Shown here: piece after piece, positions 38,779 through 46,324 of the stretch
Layout: each line of letters starts with the position of its first letter
How positions within the stretch are numbered: the first letter of the stretch is position 1
DNA from: an uncultured Clostridium sp.
GTDB taxonomy: Bacteria; Bacillota; Clostridia; TANB77; CAG-508
Length of the DNA stretch: 61,720 bases
Direction: 5' to 3'
NCBI GenBank assembly: GCA_948442365.1
Contig: CAOJRU010000011.1
Span: 1-61,720, forward strand
Translations under genes and position numbers: made by a program
Notes under the pieces: model-generated
Databases searched by the model: none
What the model was told of the DNA's origin: nothing
The model's input: only the letters and a program-made list of their open reading frames with translations

Positions 38779-39012
38779 ATTTTATCTTTCCTTTCTTTGC
38801 TTTATGTAGACATTTTATCAATTGTATTTATTTTTGTCAACTCTTTGTTCTTTATTTTATTTTTCAAGGTTCGCTTTCATCTCTTGAAATAAATAAACGC
38901 TATTTTATACTACTGATTGAAAAGAAATTATAAATTAAACAAAGAAAAGCTATATAAAATCAATAATTGATAACTGGGAAATAAAAAATTTCTAAAGATA
39001 ACAAAAAAATGG

Positions 39013-39055
39013 ATTTTAGATGTTAAAACTGGTAAACAGTTTTTATATCTAAAAT
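39013..39055 (-). terminator. Terminator downstream of tRNA-Lys
   Basis: ATTTTAGATGTTAAAACTG pairs with CAGTTTTTATATCTAAAAT; on the - strand it is followed by CCATTTTTTTG. It lies just after the tRNA gene. The stretch 38779-39012 otherwise holds nothing I can name. Confidence 0.75.
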
Positions 39056-39064
39056 CGCTGCAAC

Positions 39065-39140
39065 TGGTGCGCCATAGAGGGGTCGAACCTCCGACCGTCA
39101 GATTAAGAGTCTGCTGCTCTACCAACTGAGCTAATGGCGC
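39065..39140 (-). tRNA. tRNA-Lys (CTT)
   Basis: A 76-base cloverleaf. Acceptor GCGCCAT pairs with ATGGCGC, then A and an encoded CCA. D arm AGCTCAGTTGGTAGAGCA, anticodon loop CTCTTAA (anticodon CTT) closed by CAGA/TCTG, T arm GGAGGTTCGACCCCTC. Reads AAG codons. Confidence 0.95.
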
Positions 39141-39210
39141 AAATATTAATTTGAACTTCATTAATTATAGTATCTTTTTCTTTAGTTGTCAAGTAAATTG
39201 TTGTATTTTA

Positions 39211-39238
39211 AAAGTCCCTAGAAAAGACTAAGGACTTT
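39211..39238 (-). terminator. Probable terminator of the VanW gene
   Basis: AAAGTCCCTAG and CTAAGGACTTT pair with one mismatch; a T4 run follows on the - strand. It sits about 50 bases after the VanW stop. Confidence 0.55.
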
Positions 39239-39286
39239 ATTTATAGGATAAAAATATTTTCAAATTTCCTATTATTACTTGGTTGT

Positions 39287-41161
39287 TTAATCTGTTGGCT
39301 TTGAAGGTTTTGTTGGATTGGTTGGTTTTTGTGTTTCTGTTGGTTTTGTTGTGGTTCCTTCTGTTGGCTCCGTTTGTTCTGGTACTGATGGTGTTGGTTC
39401 TTGTGTTACTGAATTGTCTGGAGCAGGAGTAGGTTCTACATTCGTTATGGATTGATTGGTTCCTTTTATTACAATTCTTGCCATAGCATCATACGTATCT
39501 CTTGAAAGTAAAGTGGTTGATATTACTTTTCCATTTAGCATTTTGGTAATATAAGTTTCTGTTTTTAATCCATTAGCACCTTTTTGTTTTACTTTTTCTG
39601 TCCCTGCTGCCATAGTTGCATCTTCTTCATACTTGGTTGTAAATGGAATAGAGGCTATTGTTTTGGTACTAAAACTGAAAGTATATTCATTTTCTTCTTT
39701 AATACCATACATCGTTATGGTCGCAATTCCATTTCTAGCACTTGCTACAATTCTTACTGGATATTTTCTGGTATTTTTAAATTTAAAATCTGTTAATCCA
39801 TATACAACTGTAGCATCTCTTCCTGCTGGCAAATAAGAAGTAACAAATTGATGATTTCTTCTTTCTACAATTTCTAAATTAGACATTAAAACGGTATTAT
39901 ATAAAGTAGAGGATATTTGACAAATTCCTCCCCCAATTCCATCGACTACCTCTCCACCTGAGTAAATTTTTCCATTACGATACCCTGCTGCTGCTGTTCT
40001 AGGTCCTAATGCTTGATTATAAGAAAAGGTATCTCCTGCTAATACTATTTTTCCATTTATCTTTTGACAAGCAATTTGTAAGTTGGTAGTTCGATCAACA
40101 TCGCTTACATCATATCTTGTAGTGAAGGTTGCTAATTGATCTGGAAATGCTTCTGGTCCAATTTTATCAATGGTTATTTTAGGTTTTGTTATGGTTAATT
40201 TTATGATATATTCTTCTTTTTCTTCTTTTAGTAGTTCTCTTGCTGCTTCTACATCAAAGTCAATTCCATTTACTTCTGGATAAATGGTAAATGGTTCTTT
40301 CGTATAATAAGCATCTTTTGCTTCGGTATGTATCTCTTCGTGTATCTTATCTATATCAATCGGTTCGGGTACTTTTTCTTCGACTGGTATTTCTATCTTA
40401 TTTTGTTCGTTATTGATATCTCTTAAATTTTCTTTTACTTGATGTAATAATTCTTCTGTTTTAATAACAACTCCCGCTTTTCCTTTTGTTATCAATAATT
40501 CGTCTTCTTCTACTGCATAACTAGATTCTATAATGACTCCTGGCAAATTAACTCCAATATCTTCTATTGATTGTTTAGTCACTTCTTCATTTAAAGTCAT
40601 GTTAACATCTATATTTCTCTTTTTTACAAAAGAAAATAATATATCATAATTGTTAATAAATATGTTGTCGCCTCTTCCAATTAAGAAGGCTTCTTCTAAA
40701 GACTTTTCTATTTCGTAGTTAACTTCCATTAAAGTTGGATTTAAAGTAGCCTCGTAATCTTGATATTGAATCTCTATTTCTCTTTCTTTTTTGTTTTGAT
40801 AAATATCATCTATTTTTACTTTTGCTTCTTCTTTTGATAATCCTGAAACGTCAATTCCCGCAATAGAAATTCCATTTATTATCTTTTCATTATTAATATT
40901 GACAAAAGCAAAAATAGTAGAGAAAAATATGGCTATTACTAAAACAGATACTATACTAACTGGTAGAATCCATTTTTTCTTTTTGTATTCTCCCATATTT
41001 TTTACTTCTTTTTCAACTTTTTTCGATTTTCCTTTGGCTTTCTCAAATTTTTTGTTTTCTTTTTTTTCTATTTCTGCTTCATTCTTTTTCTTTTGGTCTA
41101 CTTTTTCGTCTTGTTTTTTCATTTTCGTTTCCTCCGAATTTTCTTTTACTGACGCTTTCAT
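39287..41161 (-). CDS. VanW family membrane-anchored wall protein
   Basis: Protein of 624 residues. The first about 80 residues are a Lys/Glu coiled coil in the cytoplasm, followed by one TM helix (about 68-90), repeated PGB-like (YoaR-type) modules (about 95-345) and a VanW domain (about 350-480: DTFSYNQALGPRTAAAGY, GGGICQISSTLYN, RRNHQFVTSYLPAGRDATV). The tail (about 565-624) is Pro/Thr/Glu-rich, typical of wall-spanning segments. VanW function is unknown, but the domains suggest peptidoglycan binding on the outer face. GGGGAAAATTGAT precedes the ATG, and a promoter lies at 41193-41221. Confidence 0.88.
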   Translation of the reverse strand: MKASVKENSEETKMKKQDEKVDQKKKNEAEIEKKENKKFEKAKGKSKKVEKEVKNMGEYKKKKWILPVSIVSVLVIAIFFSTIFAFVNINNEKIINGISIAGIDVSGLSKEEAKVKIDDIYQNKKEREIEIQYQDYEATLNPTLMEVNYEIEKSLEEAFLIGRGDNIFINNYDILFSFVKKRNIDVNMTLNEEVTKQSIEDIGVNLPGVIIESSYAVEEDELLITKGKAGVVIKTEELLHQVKENLRDINNEQNKIEIPVEEKVPEPIDIDKIHEEIHTEAKDAYYTKEPFTIYPEVNGIDFDVEAARELLKEEKEEYIIKLTITKPKITIDKIGPEAFPDQLATFTTRYDVSDVDRTTNLQIACQKINGKIVLAGDTFSYNQALGPRTAAAGYRNGKIYSGGEVVDGIGGGICQISSTLYNTVLMSNLEIVERRNHQFVTSYLPAGRDATVVYGLTDFKFKNTRKYPVRIVASARNGIATITMYGIKEENEYTFSFSTKTIASIPFTTKYEEDATMAAGTEKVKQKGANGLKTETYITKMLNGKVISTTLLSRDTYDAMARIVIKGTNQSITNVEPTPAPDNSVTQEPTPSVPEQTEPTEGTTTKPTETQKPTNPTKPSKPTD

Positions 41162-41192
41162 ATCAATTTTCCCCTTTTTTTATTCTAATTAA

Positions 41193-41221
41193 ATCTTACC
41201 ACAAAGTGTATCTTTTGACAA
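41193..41221 (-). promoter_or_regulatory. Promoter of the VanW gene
   Basis: On the - strand TTGTCA (41221-41216), a 17-base spacer and TAAGAT (41198-41193), about 30 bases before the start codon. Confidence 0.55.
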
Positions 41222-41391
41222 CTCTTTATTCACAAATTTCTCACGTTTTCATGAATATTCTCATAAGATTAAAATAATAAAATTATCTATATTTTTTTAA
41301 TAATTAATTTGTTTTATCTTATGTTTTAAATATTTTATTATTCCGTTTTGACAAAAAAATTAACTTTTTTTAAGTTTTTTCACAAAAATAC

Positions 41392-41420
41392 TTGAACATT
41401 GTAGAAAATAATATTATAAT
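41392..41420 (+). promoter_or_regulatory. Promoter of the CBM-like gene
   Basis: TTGAAC (41392-41397), a 17-base spacer and TATAAT (41415-41420). It lies 36 bases before the start codon. Confidence 0.65.
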
Positions 41421-41455
41421 GTTGATAGCAAAAGATAAATAAGGAGAGAAATAGA

Positions 41456-41932
41456 ATGGAGCTAACAAAGAACATATTTTTCAATACAGATAAATTAGTT
41501 GAAAATAGCAAAGTTAAAATATCTTATACAGGAAAACTTTTTCAAGAAGCTTCTGAAGAAGTTTCTATTCATTACGGTTTTGGATTAAATTGGGATAATG
41601 TAAATGATATAAAAATGGAACAAACAGATTTAGGATTCCAAGCAGAGATAGAATTAGGAGAAGGCGAAACTTTTAATTTCTGTTTTAAGGATGGAAATGA
41701 TTGTTGGGATAACAACGATGGTCAAAATTATATTTTTCCACTAGAAAAAGTACAACATGAATTATTAGTTTTAGAAGATGAGCCAGTAGCTTTAGGCCCT
41801 GTTAGAAAATTAAGAAGATCTTATTTATGGAGTAAAAAAGTTCGCTTAGCCGTTTATAAAATTATTACTTATCTTCCAAAAATAATTTCTGGAAACTATA
41901 AAAGAAAATTAACTAATACGGAAAATACTTAA
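41456..41932 (+). CDS. CBM25/53-like carbohydrate-binding protein
   Basis: A 158-residue protein without signal peptide. Residues about 10-105 resemble starch-binding CBM25/CBM53 modules: VKISYTGKLF, IHYGFGLNWDNV, FNFCFKDGNDCWDNNDGQNY (the Trp-Asp-Asn-Asn sugar-binding end). The C-terminal about 50 residues are basic with a hydrophobic stretch. Being cytoplasmic, it may act on storage glucan such as glycogen; this is an inference. AAGGAGAG precedes the ATG. It has its own promoter and terminator. Confidence 0.75.
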   Translation: MELTKNIFFNTDKLVENSKVKISYTGKLFQEASEEVSIHYGFGLNWDNVNDIKMEQTDLGFQAEIELGEGETFNFCFKDGNDCWDNNDGQNYIFPLEKVQHELLVLEDEPVALGPVRKLRRSYLWSKKVRLAVYKIITYLPKIISGNYKRKLTNTENT

Positions 41933-41957
41933 AAAAACGACCTGTTAGGTCGTTTTT
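41933..41957 (+). terminator. Intrinsic terminator
   Basis: AAAAACGACCT, loop GTT, AGGTCGTTTTT: a near-perfect stem ending in a T run, starting right after the stop of the CBM-like gene. Confidence 0.9.
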
Positions 41958-41959
41958 AA

Positions 41960-42050
41960 GTTGCCATTGATTCCAGGTTGGCAGATAAGGGATTAGAAGA
42001 CAAACCTTAAAATCCCTATTTTAACATCGGGATATGGACTTTTTGGCAAC
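41960..42050. repeat. Intergenic palindromic repeat element
   Basis: Left end GTTGCCATTGATTCCAGGTT (shared with 2091), right end CTTTTTGGCAAC, with an inner AAGGGATT/AATCCC pair. It resembles the 22426 element in having TTGCCA...TGGCAA ends next to gene stops. Confidence 0.5.
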
Positions 42051-42054
42051 TTTT

Positions 42055-42783
42055 CTATATGTTCCATCCTCCATTAATGGAAATAATTTGGCCTGTTGTA
42101 TAATTATCTTCTATCAACCATTTTACACATTTAGCAATATCTTCTACTTTCCCTATTTTTTCTAGTGGTATTTCTTCTTTTATTTCTTTAATTTCTTCTT
42201 TTGAAAACTTATCATTCATGTTTGTTTGTATCATTCCTGGTGCAATTGCATTTACTCTAATATTAGATGGCCCTAATTCTTTGGCTAATGCTTTTGTCAT
42301 TCCGTTCATTCCTGCTTTGGTAATAGAATATAATACTTCTAAAGCTGCCCCTGTTATTCCCCATATCGACGAAATGTTGATAATACATCCTTCTTTATAA
42401 TGTATCATATTAGGAATTACCTCTTGTGACATAACAAAAGCAGAATATAAATTAGTATTTATTACTCTCTCCCAATCCTCATCTGTTTCATCCGTAAACA
42501 TTCTATATTCACTAATTCCTGCATTGTTTATTAAAATATCTATTTTTTTATATTTATTTAGAGCAAATTGTACTATTTTTTGCGCTTCTTCCCTTTTTAC
42601 CAAATCAGCCTTTATTATGTCAATTTCTATGTTTTCTTTCGCCAATTCTTCTTGTAATTCTTTAGCTTCTTTTTCAGACTGGTTATAATTGGCTATTACT
42701 TTTATGTTACTTTTTGCCAATTGCTTTGCTATTTCTCTACCAATTCCTCTGGATGCTCCTGTTATGATTGCTACTTTTTCCAT
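42055..42783 (-). CDS. SDR-family oxidoreductase (FabG-like)
   Basis: A 242-residue short-chain dehydrogenase/reductase. Cofactor loop TGASRGIGREIA at residues about 8-19, NNAGIS, catalytic Ser in ISSIWG, and YSITK with catalytic Tyr and Lys; RVNAIAPGMIQTNM follows. Length and motifs fit 3-oxoacyl-ACP reductases, but many SDRs look alike and no fatty acid genes are near, so the substrate is open. The gene ends 5 bases from a palindromic repeat element. Confidence 0.85.
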   Translation of the reverse strand: MEKVAIITGASRGIGREIAKQLAKSNIKVIANYNQSEKEAKELQEELAKENIEIDIIKADLVKREEAQKIVQFALNKYKKIDILINNAGISEYRMFTDETDEDWERVINTNLYSAFVMSQEVIPNMIHYKEGCIINISSIWGITGAALEVLYSITKAGMNGMTKALAKELGPSNIRVNAIAPGMIQTNMNDKFSKEEIKEIKEEIPLEKIGKVEDIAKCVKWLIEDNYTTGQIISINGGWNI

Positions 42784-42871
42784 TTTTATACCTCTTTTTC
42801 ATTTTAAATATACTATAACATAAAAGATTGTAATATTCAAATAATAATTTTGGATTTAAGTTTGCTCTCTA

Positions 42872-42900
42872 TTGACTTTTTGGATCAAAATTAATATAAT
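42872..42900 (+). promoter_or_regulatory. Promoter of the Imm33-like gene
   Basis: TTGACT (42872-42877), a 17-base spacer and TATAAT (42895-42900). Confidence 0.65.
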
Positions 42901-42945
42901 TTTTATTGAGAAAATAGCTAAATAATAGGAAAGGATGGGGTTTGT

Positions 42946-43338
42946 ATGGGATTATTTAAAAAGTCAAATACTTCAAAAGATAAGATAGAAGACGAAATGA
43001 TTAATAATGATGCTTATGGTGCATTTCTAGTTTCAAAGAATGTTTATTCAGGGAGGCCAATACGATACACCTATAGAGAAAAGAGTACCATATATGTAGC
43101 AAATGGTTGGACAATCTATTCTTGTGATGATGATGATTCATATGTTAGCGATCCAAAAAATTTTGTTTTTTTAAATGCACAATCTATTAATCAAATTTCA
43201 CCAATAATGTTATTATTATATGATGCACCTTATGGGACCGATTTGTGTTGGATGTATGATAAAAAAGGGAACTTTACGGGATTTTATGATTTAAAAGAAG
43301 ATAAATTTACAACTATGAAGGAAATCTTAAATAAATGA
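42946..43338 (+). CDS. Imm33/DUF2185-like protein
   Basis: A 130-residue soluble protein. The pattern FLVSKNV...YTYREK...NGWTIYSCDDDDSY...DPKNFVFLNAQSIN...ILLYDAPYGTDLCW matches the DUF2185/Imm33 family, often found as immunity proteins of polymorphic toxins or as stand-alone proteins. No toxin gene is next to it. It begins the accessory region before tRNA-Thr. AAAGGATGGGG precedes the ATG, rather far (about 10 bases). The reading frame continues past its TGA into a zinc-ribbon sequence. Confidence 0.7.
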   Translation: MGLFKKSNTSKDKIEDEMINNDAYGAFLVSKNVYSGRPIRYTYREKSTIYVANGWTIYSCDDDDSYVSDPKNFVFLNAQSINQISPIMLLLYDAPYGTDLCWMYDKKGNFTGFYDLKEDKFTTMKEILNK

Positions 43339-43485
43339 TATAAAATATGTCAAAGCTGTGGTATGCCTATAATATCGAATGAACAATTAGGTACAAATAG
43401 AGATGCAAGTATAAATGTGGATTATTGTAAATATTGCTATGAAAATGGCGAGTTTATAGACAAAGTTACAATATTGTACTTGTGA
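43339..43485 (+). pseudogene. Zinc-ribbon domain fragment, in frame after the Imm33-like stop
   Basis: Directly after the TGA at 43336, the same frame reads YKICQSCGMPIISNEQLGTN then DYCKYCYENGEFIDKVT, the four-Cys putative zinc-ribbon found in small clostridial proteins and regulators. It has no start codon or ribosome site of its own and ends early. It looks like the remnant of a gene truncated at both ends by recombination next to the tRNA-derived repeat at 43525. Confidence 0.7.
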
Positions 43486-43524
43486 AAATCCGGAATGCCA
43501 TTGCAAAGAAAAAATAGTTAAAAT

Positions 43525-43607
43525 CCAGCAATCAAGACTGTTTCAAGACTACTGACCTTATATGGAGCCACTTCCCAGATTCGAACTGGGGACCCCCGCA
43601 TTACAAG
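43525..43607. repeat. Left direct repeat (att-like), includes tRNA-Thr 3' fragment
   Basis: About 83 bases matching 46206-46287 with few differences. It comprises a 37-base flank (CCAGCAATCAAGACTG and on) plus the last 45 bases of tRNA-Thr (43563-43607) on the - strand. The match stops inside the anticodon loop. This is the usual footprint of a tyrosine-integrase element inserted at a tRNA gene. Confidence 0.75.
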
Positions 43608-43776
43608 AGATGTGGCTCTGTATCTCGCCTTCGTTTTCTTAATCATTTATACTTACTGATTATACACGATTTTTCTTGATGTTTCAATAGTTTTGAGAGC
43701 TAAAACAAAAATTTATTATAAATTAAAATAAATTAGAAAAAATTATTTAGGATTATTTTAAGTTATGTTTTTGGGT

Positions 43777-43818
43777 AATAAATGGGGACTAATTTCACTA
43801 TTCCCCATTTATTTTTTA
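43777..43818 (+). terminator. Intrinsic terminator in island
   Basis: AATAAATGGGGA pairs with TTCCCCATTTATT (near-perfect) and is followed by TTTTTTA. It also contains one copy of TGGGGACTA, the sequence repeated at 46108. The remainder of 43486-43993 has the left repeat and a weak extended -10 promoter (TGGTATAAT at 43952). Confidence 0.75.
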
Positions 43819-43993
43819 TATTAATTTTAGGCTTTTATGTATTTTATGTTACCAATGCTAATGTTAGTCTTTTATAGTACGAAAAAGAAAACGAAGCTGA
43901 AAAGAATCCTATGAAAAAGTCTAAAATAAACTGGGAAACTTTTTAAATGTATGGTATAATTGTCTTGACTAAATATAGAAAAGGTGATTTTTT

Positions 43994-44830
43994 ATGTATT
44001 TAAACTTTATTGAAATATTAAGCATTTTATTATTGGTTTTAGGAAGCATATTATTAATAATTGGCAAATTTAAAAAAATAAAATGTATATCGATTATTGG
44101 TATTATATTTTTTGTAATGATTTTCATTATATGGTCAATGATTTTTATAGAAGGATTCTCTGAAAAAGCTCCGGACTTTAATGAAGAAAGCAATTATACC
44201 TTTCAAGAAGATGTTTCCAAAGATGATATAAATAAACAACCACAAGATGCTACACAAGACCTATTAAATGGTGAATTTTACTTTACAGGACCAATATATA
44301 ATATAGACGAAAATTACATTTATTTTTCTCATGATAATACAGAACAATATTATATTGTCAAAAATGCTTTTTCTTACTTAAATGGAAGAACTACAAAAGA
44401 TATGAATGTAGTAGATTTAAAAGTTGGTGATTATTTACTTCATAATGAAGGAAAAATTATTATATACAGAAATATTTCAGGAGAGGAATTAAATCAAGAA
44501 TTACTATACAATTTCACTTTAACAGAAGATAAAAGAATTATGTTTGCAAATTCAATAGAAATAAAAGATATAAATATTGTAAATGGTGATACAGCTCTTG
44601 TAAAAATAAAGTATGGTGATTTAATTGGAAATGATTTAACAAGTGAAACTTTTGAGACCCTTATAGAATTTAATTCAAATACTAAATTTTACAGTAAAGG
44701 CGGTAATATAAATTCTATAAATGATTTGGAAACTGCAAAATACAATATTAATTCCATTGTATTAGATAGAAATACAATTAATAAGAAGAATCCTGCAATT
44801 GTAACGATATTTGACAGTTCGGATACTTAA
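43994..44830 (+). CDS. Island protein 1: two-TM protein with extracytoplasmic domain
   Basis: Protein of 278 residues that I do not recognise. Two N-terminal TM helices (about 5-25 and 32-53), then an outside domain of about 220 residues rich in beta-type sequence, with no Cys or catalytic pattern that I can see. AAAGGTGAT precedes the ATG. It is first of three consecutive same-strand genes inside the tRNA-Thr island; an extended -10 (TGGTATAAT) lies about 35 bases upstream. Confidence 0.65.
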   Translation: MYLNFIEILSILLLVLGSILLIIGKFKKIKCISIIGIIFFVMIFIIWSMIFIEGFSEKAPDFNEESNYTFQEDVSKDDINKQPQDATQDLLNGEFYFTGPIYNIDENYIYFSHDNTEQYYIVKNAFSYLNGRTTKDMNVVDLKVGDYLLHNEGKIIIYRNISGEELNQELLYNFTLTEDKRIMFANSIEIKDINIVNGDTALVKIKYGDLIGNDLTSETFETLIEFNSNTKFYSKGGNINSINDLETAKYNINSIVLDRNTINKKNPAIVTIFDSSDT

Positions 44831-44857
44831 ATTATGTAATGATGGAGGAAATAAAAA

Positions 44858-45064
44858 ATGCAGTTAATATTATATCCATTAATTATCTTTTTAATTGTTT
44901 TTTTAATACAATTAGTTTTTATACTAAAAAAAGCAAAAAATAGTACAAATATAAAAATTGCTATAAAACTTTTAGTAGCGTTAATAATATCAGCAAGTAT
45001 AGGAATTATATCATTTTATGGATTGGGATTTGCTGTTCTTACAAGTTTGCAAGAAGGTAGGTAA
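44858..45064 (+). CDS. Island protein 2: small two-TM protein
   Basis: A 68-residue protein made of two hydrophobic helices joined by a basic turn (KKAKNSTNIK). It ends TSLQEGR. ATGGAGGAAATAAAAA precedes the ATG. It lies 27 bases after island protein 1 and 33 before island protein 3. No family recognised. Confidence 0.6.
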   Translation: MQLILYPLIIFLIVFLIQLVFILKKAKNSTNIKIAIKLLVALIISASIGIISFYGLGFAVLTSLQEGR

Positions 45065-45097
45065 AATCATTTATAAAAAAATTAAAGGAGATGCTAT

Positions 45098-45559
45098 ATG
45101 AACGAAGAAGAATGGGATAAAGATTATAAAAAAGTAAAAAAAACAAATAATATACTTTTTCTTGTGATAATGTTTTTTGCTATAATAGTATTTTTAGTAG
45201 TTTACTATATTATTACAGATCCGTTTTGGAATGGTAACTATTTCATAGTTGAGTTTGGAGAAAATACAAAGTTAAACCAAGAAGAATATAATAAAATTAT
45301 ACAAATTATGAACACAGAAGATAACATTGAAATTACAAAAATAGCTTATGAAAGACCATTTAGACATGAAGGTGGTTATTATATTTTTTATAAAACAAAT
45401 GATAGTAGCGAAGAACTTATTTTTCAAGATGTAATAATGAATACAAATACAGATGAAAATTATTTACTGGTAAAGCATATATGTGATAAATATTATAAAA
45501 GATGGCAAAATCTGTGGAAGTCTATTGATATAGATTATAGTAGAATAGTAAATTTATAG
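45098..45559 (+). CDS. Island protein 3: single-TM protein
   Basis: A 153-residue protein. A charged cytoplasmic head (MNEEEWDKDYKKVKK), one TM helix (about 20-41), then an outside domain of about 110 residues ending in SRIVNL. AAAGGAGATGCTAT precedes the ATG. No family recognised. With proteins 1 and 2 it may form a membrane complex of unknown role. A terminator follows at 45606. Confidence 0.6.
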   Translation: MNEEEWDKDYKKVKKTNNILFLVIMFFAIIVFLVVYYIITDPFWNGNYFIVEFGENTKLNQEEYNKIIQIMNTEDNIEITKIAYERPFRHEGGYYIFYKTNDSSEELIFQDVIMNTNTDENYLLVKHICDKYYKRWQNLWKSIDIDYSRIVNL

Positions 45560-45605
45560 TTTGTTCTAAGAAAACAAATTAAAGATATATAAAAATTTCT
45601 AATAT

Positions 45606-45631
45606 AACACTTACTGATGTAGGTGTTTTTT
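45606..45631 (+). terminator. Terminator of the island operon
   Basis: AACACTTAC pairs with GTAGGTGTT (one G-T) around TGAT, then a T run. Confidence 0.75.
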
Positions 45632-45719
45632 AATTGGAAGTGATTTTTTGAAAGAATTAGCAATAAAAGAATTATTGCATAGTATGGTTATTTAATGAGA
45701 ATTATTTTATAGTGTTCGC

Positions 45720-45748
45720 TTGATTTATAATAAAAAAGTAAGTATAAT
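45720..45748 (+). promoter_or_regulatory. Promoter of the type I toxin gene
   Basis: TTGATT (45720-45725), a 17-base spacer and TATAAT (45743-45748). The predicted transcript begins near 45755 with AAGAAGATGAGAG, which can pair with its own 3' end. Confidence 0.7.
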
Positions 45749-45815
45749 ACTTTAAGAAGATGAGAGAAGCAGAGTGTGGCGGTCGCTATCCTACATAAGA
45801 GAGGAGGCGATACAT

Positions 45816-45968
45816 ATGTTATTTGACCAAGTTTATTTACTAGTTATATACATACTATTTATTGAACTTGCAATGGTAACTGTTGTCGCTATTGCCTTAT
45901 TTGTGGCGCTTGTTGTTACAATAAGAAAATTAGACAACAAAAAAAACACATCTCTGCCTGGCCGTTAG
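45816..45968 (+). CDS. Type I toxin, holin-like hydrophobic peptide
   Basis: A 50-residue peptide with one long hydrophobic helix (about residues 6-32: LLVIYILFIELAMVTVVAIA) and a basic tail (RKLDNKKNTSLPGR), the layout of Fst/TxpA/holin-like type I toxins. ATG at 45816 follows GAGGAGGCGATACAT. The mRNA ends can pair (AAGATGAGA 45757 with TCTCATCTT 46016; GTGGCGGTC 45776 with GACCGCCAC 45997), which would mask the ribosome site region, as known for such toxins. A convergent antisense RNA covers its 3' end. Expected action: membrane depolarisation when unrepressed. Confidence 0.8.
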   Translation: MLFDQVYLLVIYILFIELAMVTVVAIALFVALVVTIRKLDNKKNTSLPGR

Positions 45969-46027
45969 AGATGCATATTTAATATAAATTTTTAATGACC
46001 GCCACTTCTGTGGTATCTCATCTTTCT
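45936..46027 (-). ncRNA. Antisense RNA antitoxin of the type I locus
   Basis: Predicted from signals. On the - strand a consensus promoter lies just upstream (46062-46034). The RNA of about 90 bases would run through the toxin 3' untranslated region and stop at the hairpin CATCTCT (45949)/AGAGATG (45967), whose - strand tail is TGTTTTTTTTG. It overlaps the toxin stop codon and the long-range pairing arm GACCGCCAC. Its length and position match antitoxin RNAs of the TxpA/RatA type. Ends are approximate. Confidence 0.7.
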
Positions 46028-46033
46028 ATAATT

Positions 46034-46062
46034 ATTATACGAAAAATAATCTAAAAAGTCAA
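46034..46062 (-). promoter_or_regulatory. Promoter of the antisense antitoxin RNA
   Basis: On the - strand TTGACT (46062-46057), a 17-base spacer and TATAAT (46039-46034), better matched to consensus than the toxin promoter, as expected for an antitoxin RNA made in excess. Confidence 0.75.
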
Positions 46063-46107
46063 TATATTTGGCTTTCTTTTTTATTTTTATGTAATTATAT
46101 TAAAAAG

Positions 46108-46138
46108 TGGGGACTATATGGGGACTAACTGGGGACTA
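46108..46138. repeat. Three 11-base-phased copies of TGGGGACTA
   Basis: TGGGGACTA starts at 46108, 46119 and 46130, exactly one helical turn apart; a fourth copy is at 43783 near the left edge of the island. Such phased repeats near att sites are typical arm sites for tyrosine integrases. That role is inferred. Confidence 0.65.
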
Positions 46139-46205
46139 ATTTAAAAATGTCTCTCATTCGACATAAAAAATATTGGTATTTTCATACCAATAAAAAGTTT
46201 AAAAG

Positions 46206-46287
46206 CCAGCAATCAAGACTATTTCAAGACTACTGACAATATTGGAGCCACTTCCCAGATTCGAACTGGGGACCCCCGCATTACAAG
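46206..46287. repeat. Right direct repeat (att-like) overlapping tRNA-Thr
   Basis: Partner of 43525-43607. It includes the 37-base flank and the 3' part of the intact tRNA-Thr gene up to the anticodon loop. Confidence 0.75.
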
Positions 46288-46319
46288 TGCGGTGCTCTGG
46301 CCAACTGAGCTAAAGTGGC
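46243..46319 (-). tRNA. tRNA-Thr (TGT)
   Basis: Acceptor GCCACTT/AAGTGGC with T and encoded CCA; anticodon stem CCGCA/TGCGG, loop CTTGTAA (anticodon TGT); T arm CCCAGTTCGAATCTGGG. Intact copy; its 3' 45 bases recur at 43563. First of three clustered - strand tRNAs when read from the left. Confidence 0.95.
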
Positions 46320-46324
46320 AAATT

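Noticed and set aside
43563..43607. Fourth tRNA gene in the accessory region
   Set aside because: Only the 3' part to the anticodon loop is present; the 5' half is replaced by unrelated sequence, so it is an att-type fragment.
45651..45695. 15-codon ORF starting TTG after GGAAGTGA between island operon and toxin
   Set aside because: Too short to support as a gene without conservation data; probably chance.
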